Assembly: GCA_017630455.1 (NCBI GenBank) | Contig: JAGBVG010000074.1 | Location: 104,193-168,192 of the forward strand | Length of the DNA stretch: 64,000 nt | Reading direction: 5' to 3' | Source of the DNA: Alistipes sp. | Lineage (GTDB): Bacteria; Bacteroidota; Bacteroidia; Bacteroidales; Rikenellaceae | In this document: piece after piece, positions 8,364 through 16,142 of the stretch | Position numbering within the stretch: position 1 is the stretch's first letter | How the letters are laid out: the number at the start of each line of letters is the position of its first letter | The notes under the pieces: generated by a model | Seen by the model: only the letters and a program-made list of their open reading frames with translations | Told to the model about the DNA's origin: nothing | The model's database searches: none | Program-made: the position numbers and the translations under genes

Positions 8364-10201
8364 CTCTTAAATCGGTTTTCTTGTTCTGAACAGTCAATTA
8401 AGTTCATACGACAGTTTTTGCAGTCGAAATCGAGGAGATACTTATGTCGGCCGTGCTCGAGGAATAGTCGCTCGCGGATTTTAGTGCCATTCTTGAGGCA
8501 CTCGCCAATCTCTCGGCGGATGCAGTAGCTCGACTCCATAACCCTCTGGCCACGTGTCGTAGCCCAACTATCCAAGCCCTCGACAATATGCTCCACACCG
8601 TGACGCTTGTAGAACAGACGCGACAGGGAGTTTACCACGTTGTGCTGTGGCGATAGTCTGCGCTCGGGATATTGCGCTGTGCCATCGTCGCTGCGTATGT
8701 CGTGAGGTATGCTCTGCTCGGCGCGCTTCGAAGCCAATAGCGCAAGAGCCTCGCGGCGTATCTCGGCAAGGGCCTTCGCCGTTACAAACCACTCGCCACC
8801 CGTAACCTCCACCTTCGTGGTGCGGAATATGGTGTCGCCACACTTTGTCATCTGCTCCTGGGCTACGGCAACCATCTTCTCGACGTTCTTAGCCTGGTCG
8901 AGAGCCACGCTTCGTGTGACCTCAGAGGTTATGCCCTCGATATCTGTAAACTTGGCGGTGATAGATCTCTGTGTGATATCGAGGCGACACTCCACGGCTA
9001 TGGTACGTCGTGTGCGGCTGCGCTCCACGCTCTGCGAGAAGCGGTGGTCGTAGTTGCGGTATATCTCCATACCCGCCTTGATGCCCTCCATACGGTTGGG
9101 TTCTACGTTGTTGCCCTCCACACGGTTGATGTTGGTGCCTATGATGCCATCCCCTGCTATGAAGCATAGACCGTCGCCAGCGTTCAGTATCTCGCGTGTC
9201 ACGACCTTTATGTCGCGCTTGCCAACCACAGCCACCGAGCCTACATACTCACCCACGGCCTTGGGGGTGTTGAACGATGCTACACCTGGGCGTTTCCCCG
9301 AGTACATATACTCGCCGCCGTCGCGCGTAAAACTCTTCTTGGGGTCGGGCGTAAACTCCACCTCCGACTCACCAACCGACAATCGCTCGCAGTCGGGGCG
9401 GCTGCGGAGTGCCTCGTCAATAGCCTTGCGATAGTAACTTACGATATTTTTGATGTAGTTATCATCCTTTAAGCGACCCTCGATCTTGAACGACATAACG
9501 CCAGCGTCAATCATCTCGCCGATACGTGCCGAGAGGTCGAAATCCTTTACCGAGAGGAGGTGCTTGCCGCAGATAAGTCTCTCGCCGCGCTCCGTTACGA
9601 GGTCGTATGTCAGGCGGCAGGGCTGCGAACACTCACCGCGATTTCCCGAGCGTGTAGACTGTGAACGCGAGAGGTAGCAACGGCCGCTGTGACCTACGCA
9701 TATAGCGCCGTGCACGAAGCATTCGAGGTCGACGGTGGTAGCATTGCGGATAGCCTTAATCTCATCCAACGATAGCGCACGCTCCAAAATCACGCGCGTA
9801 AAACCGCTATCCTCCAGGAACTTAGCTCCCTCGGGAGTCATATTACACACCTGCGTAGAGGCGTGCAGCTCCACAGGCAGGTTCATCTCCCTGTAGGCCA
9901 TATCCTGCACTATGAGCGCATCCACGCCCACCGCTATAAGCTCGCGTGCTAAGGCCTCGGCCTCCTTCAACTCGCTCTCGTAGAGGATGGTGTTCAGCGT
10001 GACATATACTCTTACGCCATAGAGGTGGGCATAATCCACCACACGCGCTATGTCTGCTGTGCTATTTGTTGCAGCACGTCGCGCACCAAAGCCCTCTGCA
10101 CCGATATACAGAGCATCGGCACCGCAATCCACAGCAGCTATAGCAGCACGGTAATCACGTGCAGGACATAGCAACTCTATTTTACGCTTCGGGTTTATCA
10201 T
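8360..10201 (-). CDS. U32-family protein, RlhA/TrhP-like RNA hydroxylase
   Basis: Peptidase family U32 by name, but characterised members (E. coli RlhA and TrhP) are prephenate-dependent RNA hydroxylases acting on 23S rRNA C2501 or tRNA U34. The U32 signature with clustered cysteines is visible around residues 165-200: ECFVHGAICVGHSGRCYLSR followed by RGECSQPC. At 613 residues with a C-terminal extension containing CKNC and an upstream Cys near the end, it matches the long RlhA-like form better than the 450-residue TrhP form. It overlaps the downstream methyltransferase by 4 bases, so the two probably act on related RNA targets. The exact substrate is an inference. Confidence 0.85.
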   Translation of the reverse strand: MINPKRKIELLCPARDYRAAIAAVDCGADALYIGAEGFGARRAATNSTADIARVVDYAHLYGVRVYVTLNTILYESELKEAEALARELIAVGVDALIVQDMAYREMNLPVELHASTQVCNMTPEGAKFLEDSGFTRVILERALSLDEIKAIRNATTVDLECFVHGAICVGHSGRCYLSRSQSTRSGNRGECSQPCRLTYDLVTERGERLICGKHLLSVKDFDLSARIGEMIDAGVMSFKIEGRLKDDNYIKNIVSYYRKAIDEALRSRPDCERLSVGESEVEFTPDPKKSFTRDGGEYMYSGKRPGVASFNTPKAVGEYVGSVAVVGKRDIKVVTREILNAGDGLCFIAGDGIIGTNINRVEGNNVEPNRMEGIKAGMEIYRNYDHRFSQSVERSRTRRTIAVECRLDITQRSITAKFTDIEGITSEVTRSVALDQAKNVEKMVAVAQEQMTKCGDTIFRTTKVEVTGGEWFVTAKALAEIRREALALLASKRAEQSIPHDIRSDDGTAQYPERRLSPQHNVVNSLSRLFYKRHGVEHIVEGLDSWATTRGQRVMESSYCIRREIGECLKNGTKIRERLFLEHGRHKYLLDFDCKNCRMNLIDCSEQENRFKR

Positions 10202-10245
10202 ATTTTTCAGTCTATTACAATTTTATAATCTACACAACTACATAA

Positions 10246-11001
10246 CTACATAACGCCGTCCCTGTAGAAATGCAAGAACCAAGCTTTGCCAAATGCAAAG
10301 TTAAACGAATTGCTTTGTCCGTCTACTAATGCTTTGTACACATTTTCAAGATTGCGGAAGTATATGTGCAATAGTAATCCGAACATTAGTAGGAATGCCA
10401 CTCCTATAAGTATGATATATGTGATAGTCAGAGGCTTGACTATTAGATATATGGCGACACAAAAGAGTATAGATGTTAACAAAGAGATAATGATGTAATA
10501 GAGAGTCTCTGCGCTAAAGATATTCCCTTTAAAGATGCGCCAATGATCAAACGCCTTGTGTTTATCGTCCAACGAAACAATATTCTTACTCCACTTCTTA
10601 ACCATACAATGATAGAATACCGATTGTATGTTATCCTTTGTAAGAGCCTCTTTTTTAAGGTTCTTAAGTTGTGTGATGGATATACACGTAAGCCAATAGA
10701 CCTCTTTGTATACCCTGTATCGTACAACGATAATGGCAAGGATAAGTCCTACGATTGTCAAGGCAAGAACGATGCACCCCTTCATATCTGCGGAAAGTTG
10801 TTCAAGTGAGCTGAGCAACGGCACAATGAACGAGAAGATGAGGGTGTAGATATGGATAATATGATCTCTCTTTGTCTGCTGCAGTGTCAATTCAGCACAG
10901 GCCTGTTCATATAGTTTTTCTAAGTTCGGGCAGGCTGGCTCGTGACTGTAGATATCAGCCGTTGGGTCTGAAAATCTTAGTTTACCATTCTCTCCAGTCA
11001 T
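10246..11001 (-). CDS. Unrecognised four-helix inner-membrane protein
   Basis: I do not recognise the family. Taking the ATG at 11001 gives 251 residues; the frame runs further upstream to 11079 but that would lie deep inside the preceding gene. The predicted layout is a cytoplasmic N-terminus with an amphipathic stretch (ending TLQQTKRDH), a tight TM hairpin (about residues 48-68 and 73-95), a 70-residue charged cytoplasmic region rich in Lys, Trp and His, a second TM hairpin (about 168-188 and 192-214), and a short C-terminal tail. This loosely resembles small-molecule sensing or oligomeric SLATT/RipA-like membrane proteins, but no motif proves it. It overlaps the IMPase gene by 20 bases and is probably cotranslated with it. 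Confidence 0.75.
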   Translation of the reverse strand: MTGENGKLRFSDPTADIYSHEPACPNLEKLYEQACAELTLQQTKRDHIIHIYTLIFSFIVPLLSSLEQLSADMKGCIVLALTIVGLILAIIVVRYRVYKEVYWLTCISITQLKNLKKEALTKDNIQSVFYHCMVKKWSKNIVSLDDKHKAFDHWRIFKGNIFSAETLYYIIISLLTSILFCVAIYLIVKPLTITYIILIGVAFLLMFGLLLHIYFRNLENVYKALVDGQSNSFNFAFGKAWFLHFYRDGVM

Positions 11002-11794
11002 AGTTGCAGGTTTTTGGGTCAATATGAACGTTGATAATCTCTGCCAATTTAGAGTGGTTTGTTGCGCTATTGGCTCCAATAAGAAGCGTAGGCAAGTCCA
11101 TTTTTAGTGTTTCGTGGTTATATCCCGAGAGTGTGCCTCCAGCCTCACTCACGATGAGGTATCCCGCCGCATAGTCCCACGGCATAACGCGGTACTCAAA
11201 ATAGAGGTCACAAAGTCCTGCCGCCAAATAGCAAAGTTCGAGGGCGCACGATCCAAAGCGGCGCACATCATTGCATTTTAGGTATGTATCATAGATGATA
11301 TCGCTGCAAACCTTGGCGTGCTCTTTGCGATATAGGCTCATAGCTGTGCATAGTATGCCTTCATCAAAAGTGCGATTTGATACGCTGATAGCCTTGCCAT
11401 TGAGGTATGCGCCTTTGCCCTTTGTTGCATAGAAGAGCTCATCTTTTATAGGGTTGTACACAACGCCCATAATCACCTCGTGGCGATACATCAGAGCCAC
11501 CGAGATGCAGTATTCCGAGATGCCTCGAGCATAGTTGGTTGTTCCATCTATAGGGTCGATAACCCACACATATTCTGCATTGCTCCAATCGCCGATGTCA
11601 CCCTCCTCGCAAATAAAGCCACTATCGGGTATTAGCGCCAGGAATTTATTACATAGAAACTCTTGAACCGCTATGTCTGTGGTGGTCACAATGTTTTCTA
11701 CGCCAGCCTTTTTGCTTATGGAGAAGTTTCGTGCTGTGGCAATCTCTGCACCCTGTTTTATAATGCCGATTATCTCTTGAATATCTATGTTCAT
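10982..11794 (-). CDS. Inositol monophosphatase family protein
   Basis: A Mg-dependent, Li-sensitive-type sugar/nucleotide phosphatase. Metal-binding motifs are all present: the Glu pair in SGFICEEGDIG, VWVIDPIDGTTNYARG (residues about 78-93) and the C-terminal MPWDYAAGYLIVSEAGG. Substrates in this family include inositol phosphate, fructose-1,6-bisphosphate and 3'-phosphoadenosine phosphates; the sequence alone does not decide. The frame could start at 11818, but that codon falls inside the candidate promoter TATCTTTG (11816-11823), so the ATG at 11794 (270 residues) is preferred. It overlaps the unknown membrane protein gene by 20 bases. Confidence 0.9.
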   Translation of the reverse strand: MNIDIQEIIGIIKQGAEIATARNFSISKKAGVENIVTTTDIAVQEFLCNKFLALIPDSGFICEEGDIGDWSNAEYVWVIDPIDGTTNYARGISEYCISVALMYRHEVIMGVVYNPIKDELFYATKGKGAYLNGKAISVSNRTFDEGILCTAMSLYRKEHAKVCSDIIYDTYLKCNDVRRFGSCALELCYLAAGLCDLYFEYRVMPWDYAAGYLIVSEAGGTLSGYNHETLKMDLPTLLIGANSATNHSKLAEIINVHIDPKTCNYDWREW

Positions 11795-11815
11795 ACTTAA
11801 TGAGTCTATATCGCA

Positions 11816-11823
11816 CAAAGATA
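11816..11823 (-). promoter_or_regulatory. -7 promoter element for the IMPase gene
   Basis: Minus-strand TATCTTTG, a perfect TAnnTTTG -7 element. It overlaps the most upstream possible start codon of the IMPase frame and therefore argues for the internal ATG at 11794, giving a short leader of roughly 15 bases. Confidence 0.6.
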
Positions 11824-11829
11824 CGAATT

Positions 11830-11912
11830 AAAAGTGAAAAGTGAAAACTGAAAGGTGAAAAGTGTGGTCTCCGCGACGCTTTTTAATGGTAAGGTCAAAA
11901 CTGAAAAGTGTG
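11830..11912. repeat. Short degenerate repeats of AAAAGTG/AAAACTG
   Basis: Intergenic stretch with tandem imperfect copies of a seven-to-eight base unit: AAAAGTG, AAAAGTG, AAAACTG, AAAGGTG, AAAAGTG, then a second cluster AAAACTG and AAAAGTG some 35 bases later. It lies between the divergent promoters of the IMPase gene and serS. No coding function is visible. Confidence 0.6.
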
Positions 11913-11984
11913 TGCGCTTTGCACTGATTTAATATAATTCCGAAATTTTTTGTATTTAGGCGTACAACCTTATTAATAATGTTG

Positions 11985-11992
11985 TATCTTTG
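11985..11992 (+). promoter_or_regulatory. -7 promoter element for serS
   Basis: TATCTTTG located 30 bases before the serS ATG, matching TAnnTTTG. The serS frame extends upstream into this element, which supports the downstream ATG at 12023 as the real start. Confidence 0.6.
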
Positions 11993-12022
11993 TCAATCAA
12001 AAGTGAAATAAACCGAAAAATT

Positions 12023-13294
12023 ATGCTTACACTAAAGCAATTACGCGACAATACCGAGGAGGCTGTGCGCCGCCTTGCTAAGAAGGGTGTCGATGCAGCA
12101 CCTATAATCGCTCGCATCATTGAGCTTGACGACAAACGTAAGGCCTTGCAGAATGACCTTGATGGCACTCTTGCGGCTCAGAACCAGGCTGCCAAGCAGA
12201 TTGGTATGCTTATGGGTAAGGGCGAGAAGGAGGCTGCTGAGGCTATGAAGACTGAGGTTGCAACACTCAAGACCCGCTCGCAGCAGCTCAAGGAGGAGTC
12301 TGATAAGGTGGCTGAGGAGCTTCAGGCGGAGATCGTAAAACTCCCTAACTTCCCTCACGATAGTGTACCTGAGGGTCGCACTGCTGAGGATAACGTGGTG
12401 GTGAAGCTCGTGGAGAACTACACCGAGATTCCTGGCGAGGCGTTGCCACACTGGGAGTTGGCGAAGAAGTACGACATCATCGACTTCGACCTTGGTGTGA
12501 AGCTCACAGGTGCGGGATTCCCAGTCTACAAGGGCAAGGGTGCTCGTCTCCAGCGTGCCTTGATCAACTACTTCCTCGACTGCAATACACGTGCTGGTTA
12601 TCAGGAGGTTGAGCCTCCAATTATGGTTAACGAGGCTTCGGGTTTCGGTACTGGTCAGTTGCCAGATAAGGAGGGTCAGATGTATCACGCTACGGCAGAT
12701 GGCTTCTATCTTGTGCCTACGGCAGAGGTCCCTGTGACAAATATCTTCCGCGACGTAATCCTCGAGCAGAGCGAGTTGCCTGTGAAGATGACGGCATACA
12801 CGCCTTGCTTCCGTCGTGAGGCTGGCTCGTATGGTAAGGATGTGCGTGGTCTCAACCGCTTGCACCAGTTCGACAAGGTGGAGATTGTGCAGGTGGCTCA
12901 CCCCGACAACTCGTATGAGGCGTTGGAGGCTATGGTGGCTCACGTAGAGAGCATCGTGGCATCGCTCGGATTGCCATACCGCATCTTGCGCCTCTGTGGT
13001 GGCGATATGTCGTTTACGTCGGCTCTCACCTTCGACTTCGAGGTATACTCTGAGGCTCAGAAGCGTTGGTTGGAGGTGTCGTCAGTTTCGAACTTCGAGT
13101 CGTTCCAGGCTAACCGTCTTAAGCTCCGCTACCGCGATGATAACCGCAAAACGCAGTTGGCTCACACGCTAAATGGCTCGTCTCTTGCATTGCCACGTAT
13201 CGTAGCGGCACTGCTCGAAAACAATCAAACTGAGGATGGAATTCGTATCCCAGAGGTATTAATTCCTTACACAGGTTTTGATTTTATAAAATAA
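12023..13294 (+). CDS. serS: Seryl-tRNA synthetase
   Basis: Class II aminoacyl-tRNA synthetase charging tRNA-Ser (and tRNA-Sec where present). The N-terminal 110 residues form the long antiparallel coiled-coil arm rich in Lys/Glu. The catalytic core has motif 2 as PCFRREAGSYGKDVRGLNRL and motif 3 with LNGSSLALPRIVAALLENNQ. The usual N-terminal MLTLKQLRDN begins at the ATG at 12023, giving 423 residues; the open frame upstream crosses the promoter and is discounted. Confidence 0.97.
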   Translation: MLTLKQLRDNTEEAVRRLAKKGVDAAPIIARIIELDDKRKALQNDLDGTLAAQNQAAKQIGMLMGKGEKEAAEAMKTEVATLKTRSQQLKEESDKVAEELQAEIVKLPNFPHDSVPEGRTAEDNVVVKLVENYTEIPGEALPHWELAKKYDIIDFDLGVKLTGAGFPVYKGKGARLQRALINYFLDCNTRAGYQEVEPPIMVNEASGFGTGQLPDKEGQMYHATADGFYLVPTAEVPVTNIFRDVILEQSELPVKMTAYTPCFRREAGSYGKDVRGLNRLHQFDKVEIVQVAHPDNSYEALEAMVAHVESIVASLGLPYRILRLCGGDMSFTSALTFDFEVYSEAQKRWLEVSSVSNFESFQANRLKLRYRDDNRKTQLAHTLNGSSLALPRIVAALLENNQTEDGIRIPEVLIPYTGFDFIK

Positions 13295-13306
13295 TTTGTA
13301 TATTTG
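13277..13306 (+). promoter_or_regulatory. Promoter for the ferredoxin gene, overlapping the serS stop
   Basis: TTTG at 13277-13280 and TATATTTG at 13299-13306 are 18 bases apart, fitting the Bacteroidota -33/-7 pattern. The -33 lies inside the last serS codons, so the ferredoxin has its own promoter. Confidence 0.65.
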
Positions 13307-13347
13307 CGCTTGAAATTTGCTAACACTCATTAAAACTTATAAGTAAT

Positions 13348-13518
13348 ATGGCTTACAAAATTTCAGATTCTTGTGTTGCATGTGGTACATGCATCAACGA
13401 GTGCCCAGTAGAGGCTATCTCAGCAGGTGATATCTATGTTATCGACCCAAGCAAGTGTATCGATTGCGGTACTTGCGCAGGTGTTTGTCCTTCTGAGGCT
13501 ATCGCTCCTGAGGCTTAA
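13348..13518 (+). CDS. 2[4Fe-4S] bacterial-type ferredoxin
   Basis: A 56-residue clostridial-type ferredoxin carrying two [4Fe-4S] clusters, a low-potential electron carrier for anaerobic enzymes such as pyruvate:ferredoxin oxidoreductase and Rnf. The two cluster motifs are CVACGTCINECP and CIDCGTCAGVCP, each C-x2-C-x2-C-x3-C-P, placed symmetrically and separated by an acidic linker. The start ATG follows an AT-rich leader with promoter at 13277-13306; a hairpin terminator follows the stop. Too short for a 60-residue ORF cutoff but unmistakable. Confidence 0.96.
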   Translation: MAYKISDSCVACGTCINECPVEAISAGDIYVIDPSKCIDCGTCAGVCPSEAIAPEA

Positions 13519-13559
13519 TTTGTGACGATAGGGCGCCAAGGCGTCATATCACTTAAGAT

Positions 13560-13608
13560 AACCCACATAGGTTGTACTTTGGTACCATCCTATGTGGGTT
13601 ACTTTTGT
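13560..13608 (+). terminator. Terminator of the ferredoxin gene
   Basis: Perfect 12-bp inverted repeat AACCCACATAGG / CCTATGTGGGTT (13560-13571 and 13589-13600) followed by ACTTTTGTT. The 319-base gap before kbl holds this hairpin and the kbl promoter; I see nothing else in it. Confidence 0.75.
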
Positions 13609-13725
13609 TCTATGCCCCATTCTATCCCGCTCACGGACCATATATTCTCTTTGTCACGAGGGTGGCATCATCGGCTGTTTATTGCTATGAGACCAATTTG
13701 ATAGTTATTTTTTTGCCTATAACGG

Positions 13726-13756
13726 TTGCTATTTGGGCGAAAAAATCATATCTTTG
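13726..13756 (+). promoter_or_regulatory. Promoter for kbl
   Basis: TTG at 13726-13728 and TATCTTTG at 13749-13756, 20 bases apart, with about 75 bases of leader before the kbl ATG. Confidence 0.6.
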
Positions 13757-13837
13757 TAACAAATTATATATATGTGTCGACAACAGACCTGTTATTTCAA
13801 TACAAATCACATACAAACAACTTAAAACATTAAGACA

Positions 13838-15025
13838 ATGTACGGAAAATTTCAGCAGTATTTGCAGAATGAGTTGGCAGAGATTAAGGCTGCCGGCTTG
13901 TACAAGACCGAGCGTATTATCGAGTCTCCACAGCGTGCAGAGATCGACGTGGCTAACCGCCCAGTGTTGAACTTCTGCGCTAACAACTACCTCGGCCTTT
14001 CGGACAACCCTCGTCTTATCGACGCAGCTAAGAAGGCGTTGGACGAGCGCGGCTTCGGTATGTCATCAGTACGTTTCATCTGTGGTTGCCAGGATATCCA
14101 CAAGCAGCTTGAGAAGGCTATCGCTGACTACTTTGGTACTGAGGATACTATCCTCTACGCAGCGTGCTTCGATGCTAACGGTGGTGTTTTCGAGCCACTC
14201 TTCACAGCTGAGGATGCTATCATCTCTGACGCTTTGAACCACGCATCTATCATCGACGGTGTACGTCTCTGCAAGGCTCAGCGCTACCGCTATGCTAATG
14301 CCGATATGGCAGAGCTCGAGGAGTGCTTGAAGCAGGCTCAGGCACAGCGTTTCCGCATCATCGTAACCGACGGTGTGTTCTCTATGGATGGTAACGCTGC
14401 TCCACTTGACAAGATTTGCGAGCTTGCGGAGAAGTATGACGCTCTTGTAATGGTTGACGAGTGCCACTCTGCAGGTGTATTGGGTAAGACTGGTCGCGGT
14501 ATCACAGAGTTGTATGACCTCCGTGGTAAGGTTGATATCCTCACAGGTACCCTTGGTAAGGCATTTGGTGGTGCTGTAGGTGGCTTCACAACAGGTCGCA
14601 AGGAGATCATCGATATGCTCCGTCAGCGTTCACGTCCTTACTTGTTCTCTAACTCATTGCCACCAGCAGTAGTAGGTGCTTCAATTGAGATGTTCAAGAT
14701 GCTCGAGGAGAGCGACGCTTTGCACGATAAGCTCGTTGCTAACGTTGAGCACTTCCGTTCAAAGATGGTTGCTGCAGGTTTCGACATCAAGCCTACAGTA
14801 TCTGCTATTTGCGCTGTTATGCTCTACGATGCAAAGCTTTCACAGGACTTCGCAGCAGAGCTTCAGAAGGAGGGCGTATTTGTAACAGGTTTCTACTACC
14901 CAGTAGTTCCAAAGGGTCAGGCACGTATCCGTGTTCAGGTCTCTGCAGGTCACACTACCGAGCAGCTTGACCGTTGCGTTGAGGCGTTCGTTAAGGTTGG
15001 TAAGCAGCTTGGCGTCCTCAAGTAG
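13838..15025 (+). CDS. kbl: Glycine C-acetyltransferase (2-amino-3-ketobutyrate CoA ligase)
   Basis: PLP-dependent alpha-oxoamine synthase that splits 2-amino-3-ketobutyrate with CoA into glycine and acetyl-CoA in threonine breakdown. Visible features: NFCANNYLGLSDNPRLIDAA near the N-terminus, the cofactor region DGVFSMDGNAAPLDKI and VMVDECHSAGVLGKTGRG, and the PLP lysine in DILTGTLGKAFGGAVGG. The 395-residue length is standard. The related serine palmitoyltransferase of Bacteroidota is the main alternative, but the SSVRFICGCQDIHKQLE and YPVVPKGQARIRVQVSAGHT segments fit Kbl. It stands alone with its own promoter and terminator; no tdh is next to it. Confidence 0.92.
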   Translation: MYGKFQQYLQNELAEIKAAGLYKTERIIESPQRAEIDVANRPVLNFCANNYLGLSDNPRLIDAAKKALDERGFGMSSVRFICGCQDIHKQLEKAIADYFGTEDTILYAACFDANGGVFEPLFTAEDAIISDALNHASIIDGVRLCKAQRYRYANADMAELEECLKQAQAQRFRIIVTDGVFSMDGNAAPLDKICELAEKYDALVMVDECHSAGVLGKTGRGITELYDLRGKVDILTGTLGKAFGGAVGGFTTGRKEIIDMLRQRSRPYLFSNSLPPAVVGASIEMFKMLEESDALHDKLVANVEHFRSKMVAAGFDIKPTVSAICAVMLYDAKLSQDFAAELQKEGVFVTGFYYPVVPKGQARIRVQVSAGHTTEQLDRCVEAFVKVGKQLGVLK

Positions 15026-15067
15026 TTTTCGATTTATATAGGACATCTTCGTCCTATTGCAATAAGT

Positions 15068-15112
15068 AATACCCCTCGGGCTGTACGTCAGTGTACTATC
15101 CCGAGGGGTATT
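15068..15112 (+). terminator. Terminator of kbl
   Basis: 13-bp inverted repeat AATACCCCTCGGG / CCCGAGGGGTATT (15068-15080 and 15100-15112) directly after the kbl stop, with a secondary GTAC...GTAC pair in its loop. Followed by TCTTATG, a weak T tract. The following 200 bases up to the tRNA promoter are AT-rich and show nothing I can name. Confidence 0.7.
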
Positions 15113-15311
15113 CTTATGCTATAGAACAAATCTGCTCCTCTAAAATCAAAAAATTGTCAACGAAGGTAATACCACGTGCTACCGCGAATATTCACTCTTG
15201 AATGGTATAGGAGAAGCCTCTCTCTGCTAAAAATCAGATTATACATCCAGTTAACCTTCCTTATAATATATAACTAAACAGTTCAACCTCAAAAAAATAT
15301 TAATTTGGGGA

Positions 15312-15341
15312 TTGTGCATAATAATTTTTTTACTATCTTTG
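15312..15341 (+). promoter_or_regulatory. Promoter for tRNA-Met
   Basis: TTG at 15312-15314 and TATCTTTG at 15334-15341, 19 bases apart, ending 26 bases before the mature tRNA 5' end. Confidence 0.6.
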
Positions 15342-15367
15342 CACCCACGAAACGTTTTTTCAACGTT

Positions 15368-15441
<74 letters not shown>

Positions 15442-15442
15442 C

Positions 15443-15478
15443 AAAAAAGGAGTGACTGTTATGTCGCTCCTTTTTTTT
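15443..15478 (+). terminator. Terminator of tRNA-Met
   Basis: GGAGTGAC / GTCGCTCC stem (with one G-T pair) extended by A6/T8 flanks, immediately after the tRNA; a classical rho-independent terminator. A partial echo, GTCGCTCCTTTTT, follows at 15486-15498. Confidence 0.85.
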
Positions 15479-15575
15479 GTTTGCTGTCGCTCCTTTTTCT
15501 GTTTTGTGTCGCCACTTTCTGTTTTCTGTGACTTTGTGAGTGTAGGACTCGGTGGTAGATAATAGGGTGTTTCTA

Positions 15576-15606
15576 TTGTGATATTCTAAATAATTAGGTA
15601 TCTTTG
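15576..15606 (+). promoter_or_regulatory. Promoter for queD-polA
   Basis: TTG at 15576-15578 and TATCTTTG at 15599-15606, 20 bases apart. The transcript would start just before the structured leader at 15616-15649. Confidence 0.6.
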
Positions 15607-15615
15607 TAGTGAATT

Positions 15616-15649
15616 GCCCTGCGATCTGCTCTGTAGCAGAGGGTAGGGC
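15616..15649 (+). promoter_or_regulatory. Structured leader upstream of queD
   Basis: Two nested stems: outer GCCCT/AGGGC (15616-15620 with 15645-15649) enclosing the hairpin CTGCT-CTGT-AGCAG (15626-15639). It sits between promoter and queD start, about 30 bases before the ATG. It does not match the preQ1-I riboswitch sequence as I know it, so its role is open. Confidence 0.4.
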
Positions 15650-15679
15650 TGGAGTAGTAAAATTTTATACGATAGATAT

Positions 15680-16132
15680 ATGTCAGTAATACGTTTAACC
15701 AAGGAGTTTACTTTCGAGGCAGCGCATATGCTTGAGGGTTATGATGGTCTTTGTCGCGAGATTCACGGCCATTCATACAAACTTTTCGTAACCGTTAAGG
15801 GTGAGCCACAGTGCGACGAGTGCTCTCCAAAGTTGGGTATGGTTATGGACTTTGGCATCCTCAAGCGCATTGTCAACGAGCAGATTGTCTCACGTCTCGA
15901 CCACGCCTTTATGATGCGCCGCACGCCCCAGGCCGATGAGGTTGCCGAGGCTTTGGGCTACAGGCTCGAGAAGGTTGTGCTAACGGACTATCAGCCTACG
16001 TGCGAGAATATGTTGGTGGACTTTGCCGAGCGACTCTTGGGTGCATTGCCCGAGGAGATTGAGTTGCACTCACTGCGTCTGCACGAGACTGCTACGTCGT
16101 ATGCCGAGTGGTTTGCATCGGATAACTTCTAA
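15680..16132 (+). CDS. queD: 6-carboxytetrahydropterin synthase
   Basis: QueD converts 7,8-dihydroneopterin triphosphate to 6-carboxy-5,6,7,8-tetrahydropterin, the second step toward queuosine. The zinc-binding and catalytic residues are visible: AAHMLEGYDGLCREIHGHSY contains the catalytic Cys and zinc-binding histidines, followed by VMDFGILK and LDHAFMM, and the C-terminal Glu in LHETATSYAEW. 150 residues is normal for the longer form. It is 10 bases upstream of polA; no queC, queE or queF lies in the window. Confidence 0.93.
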   Translation: MSVIRLTKEFTFEAAHMLEGYDGLCREIHGHSYKLFVTVKGEPQCDECSPKLGMVMDFGILKRIVNEQIVSRLDHAFMMRRTPQADEVAEALGYRLEKVVLTDYQPTCENMLVDFAERLLGALPEEIELHSLRLHETATSYAEWFASDNF

Positions 16133-16142
16133 ACGAGAGTAA

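Noticed and set aside
12041-12943. A 300-codon open frame opposite serS
   Set aside because: Antisense to a confident synthetase, with Leu/His/Arg-rich composition and no motif.
13572-13970. 132-codon plus-strand frame before kbl
   Set aside because: It runs through a terminator and a promoter and into kbl in another frame; no homology is visible.
15616-15649. preQ1-I riboswitch in front of queD
   Set aside because: The compact H-type pseudoknot with an A-rich tail and conserved C residues is not seen; only nested stems are present, so I list it as an unnamed leader.
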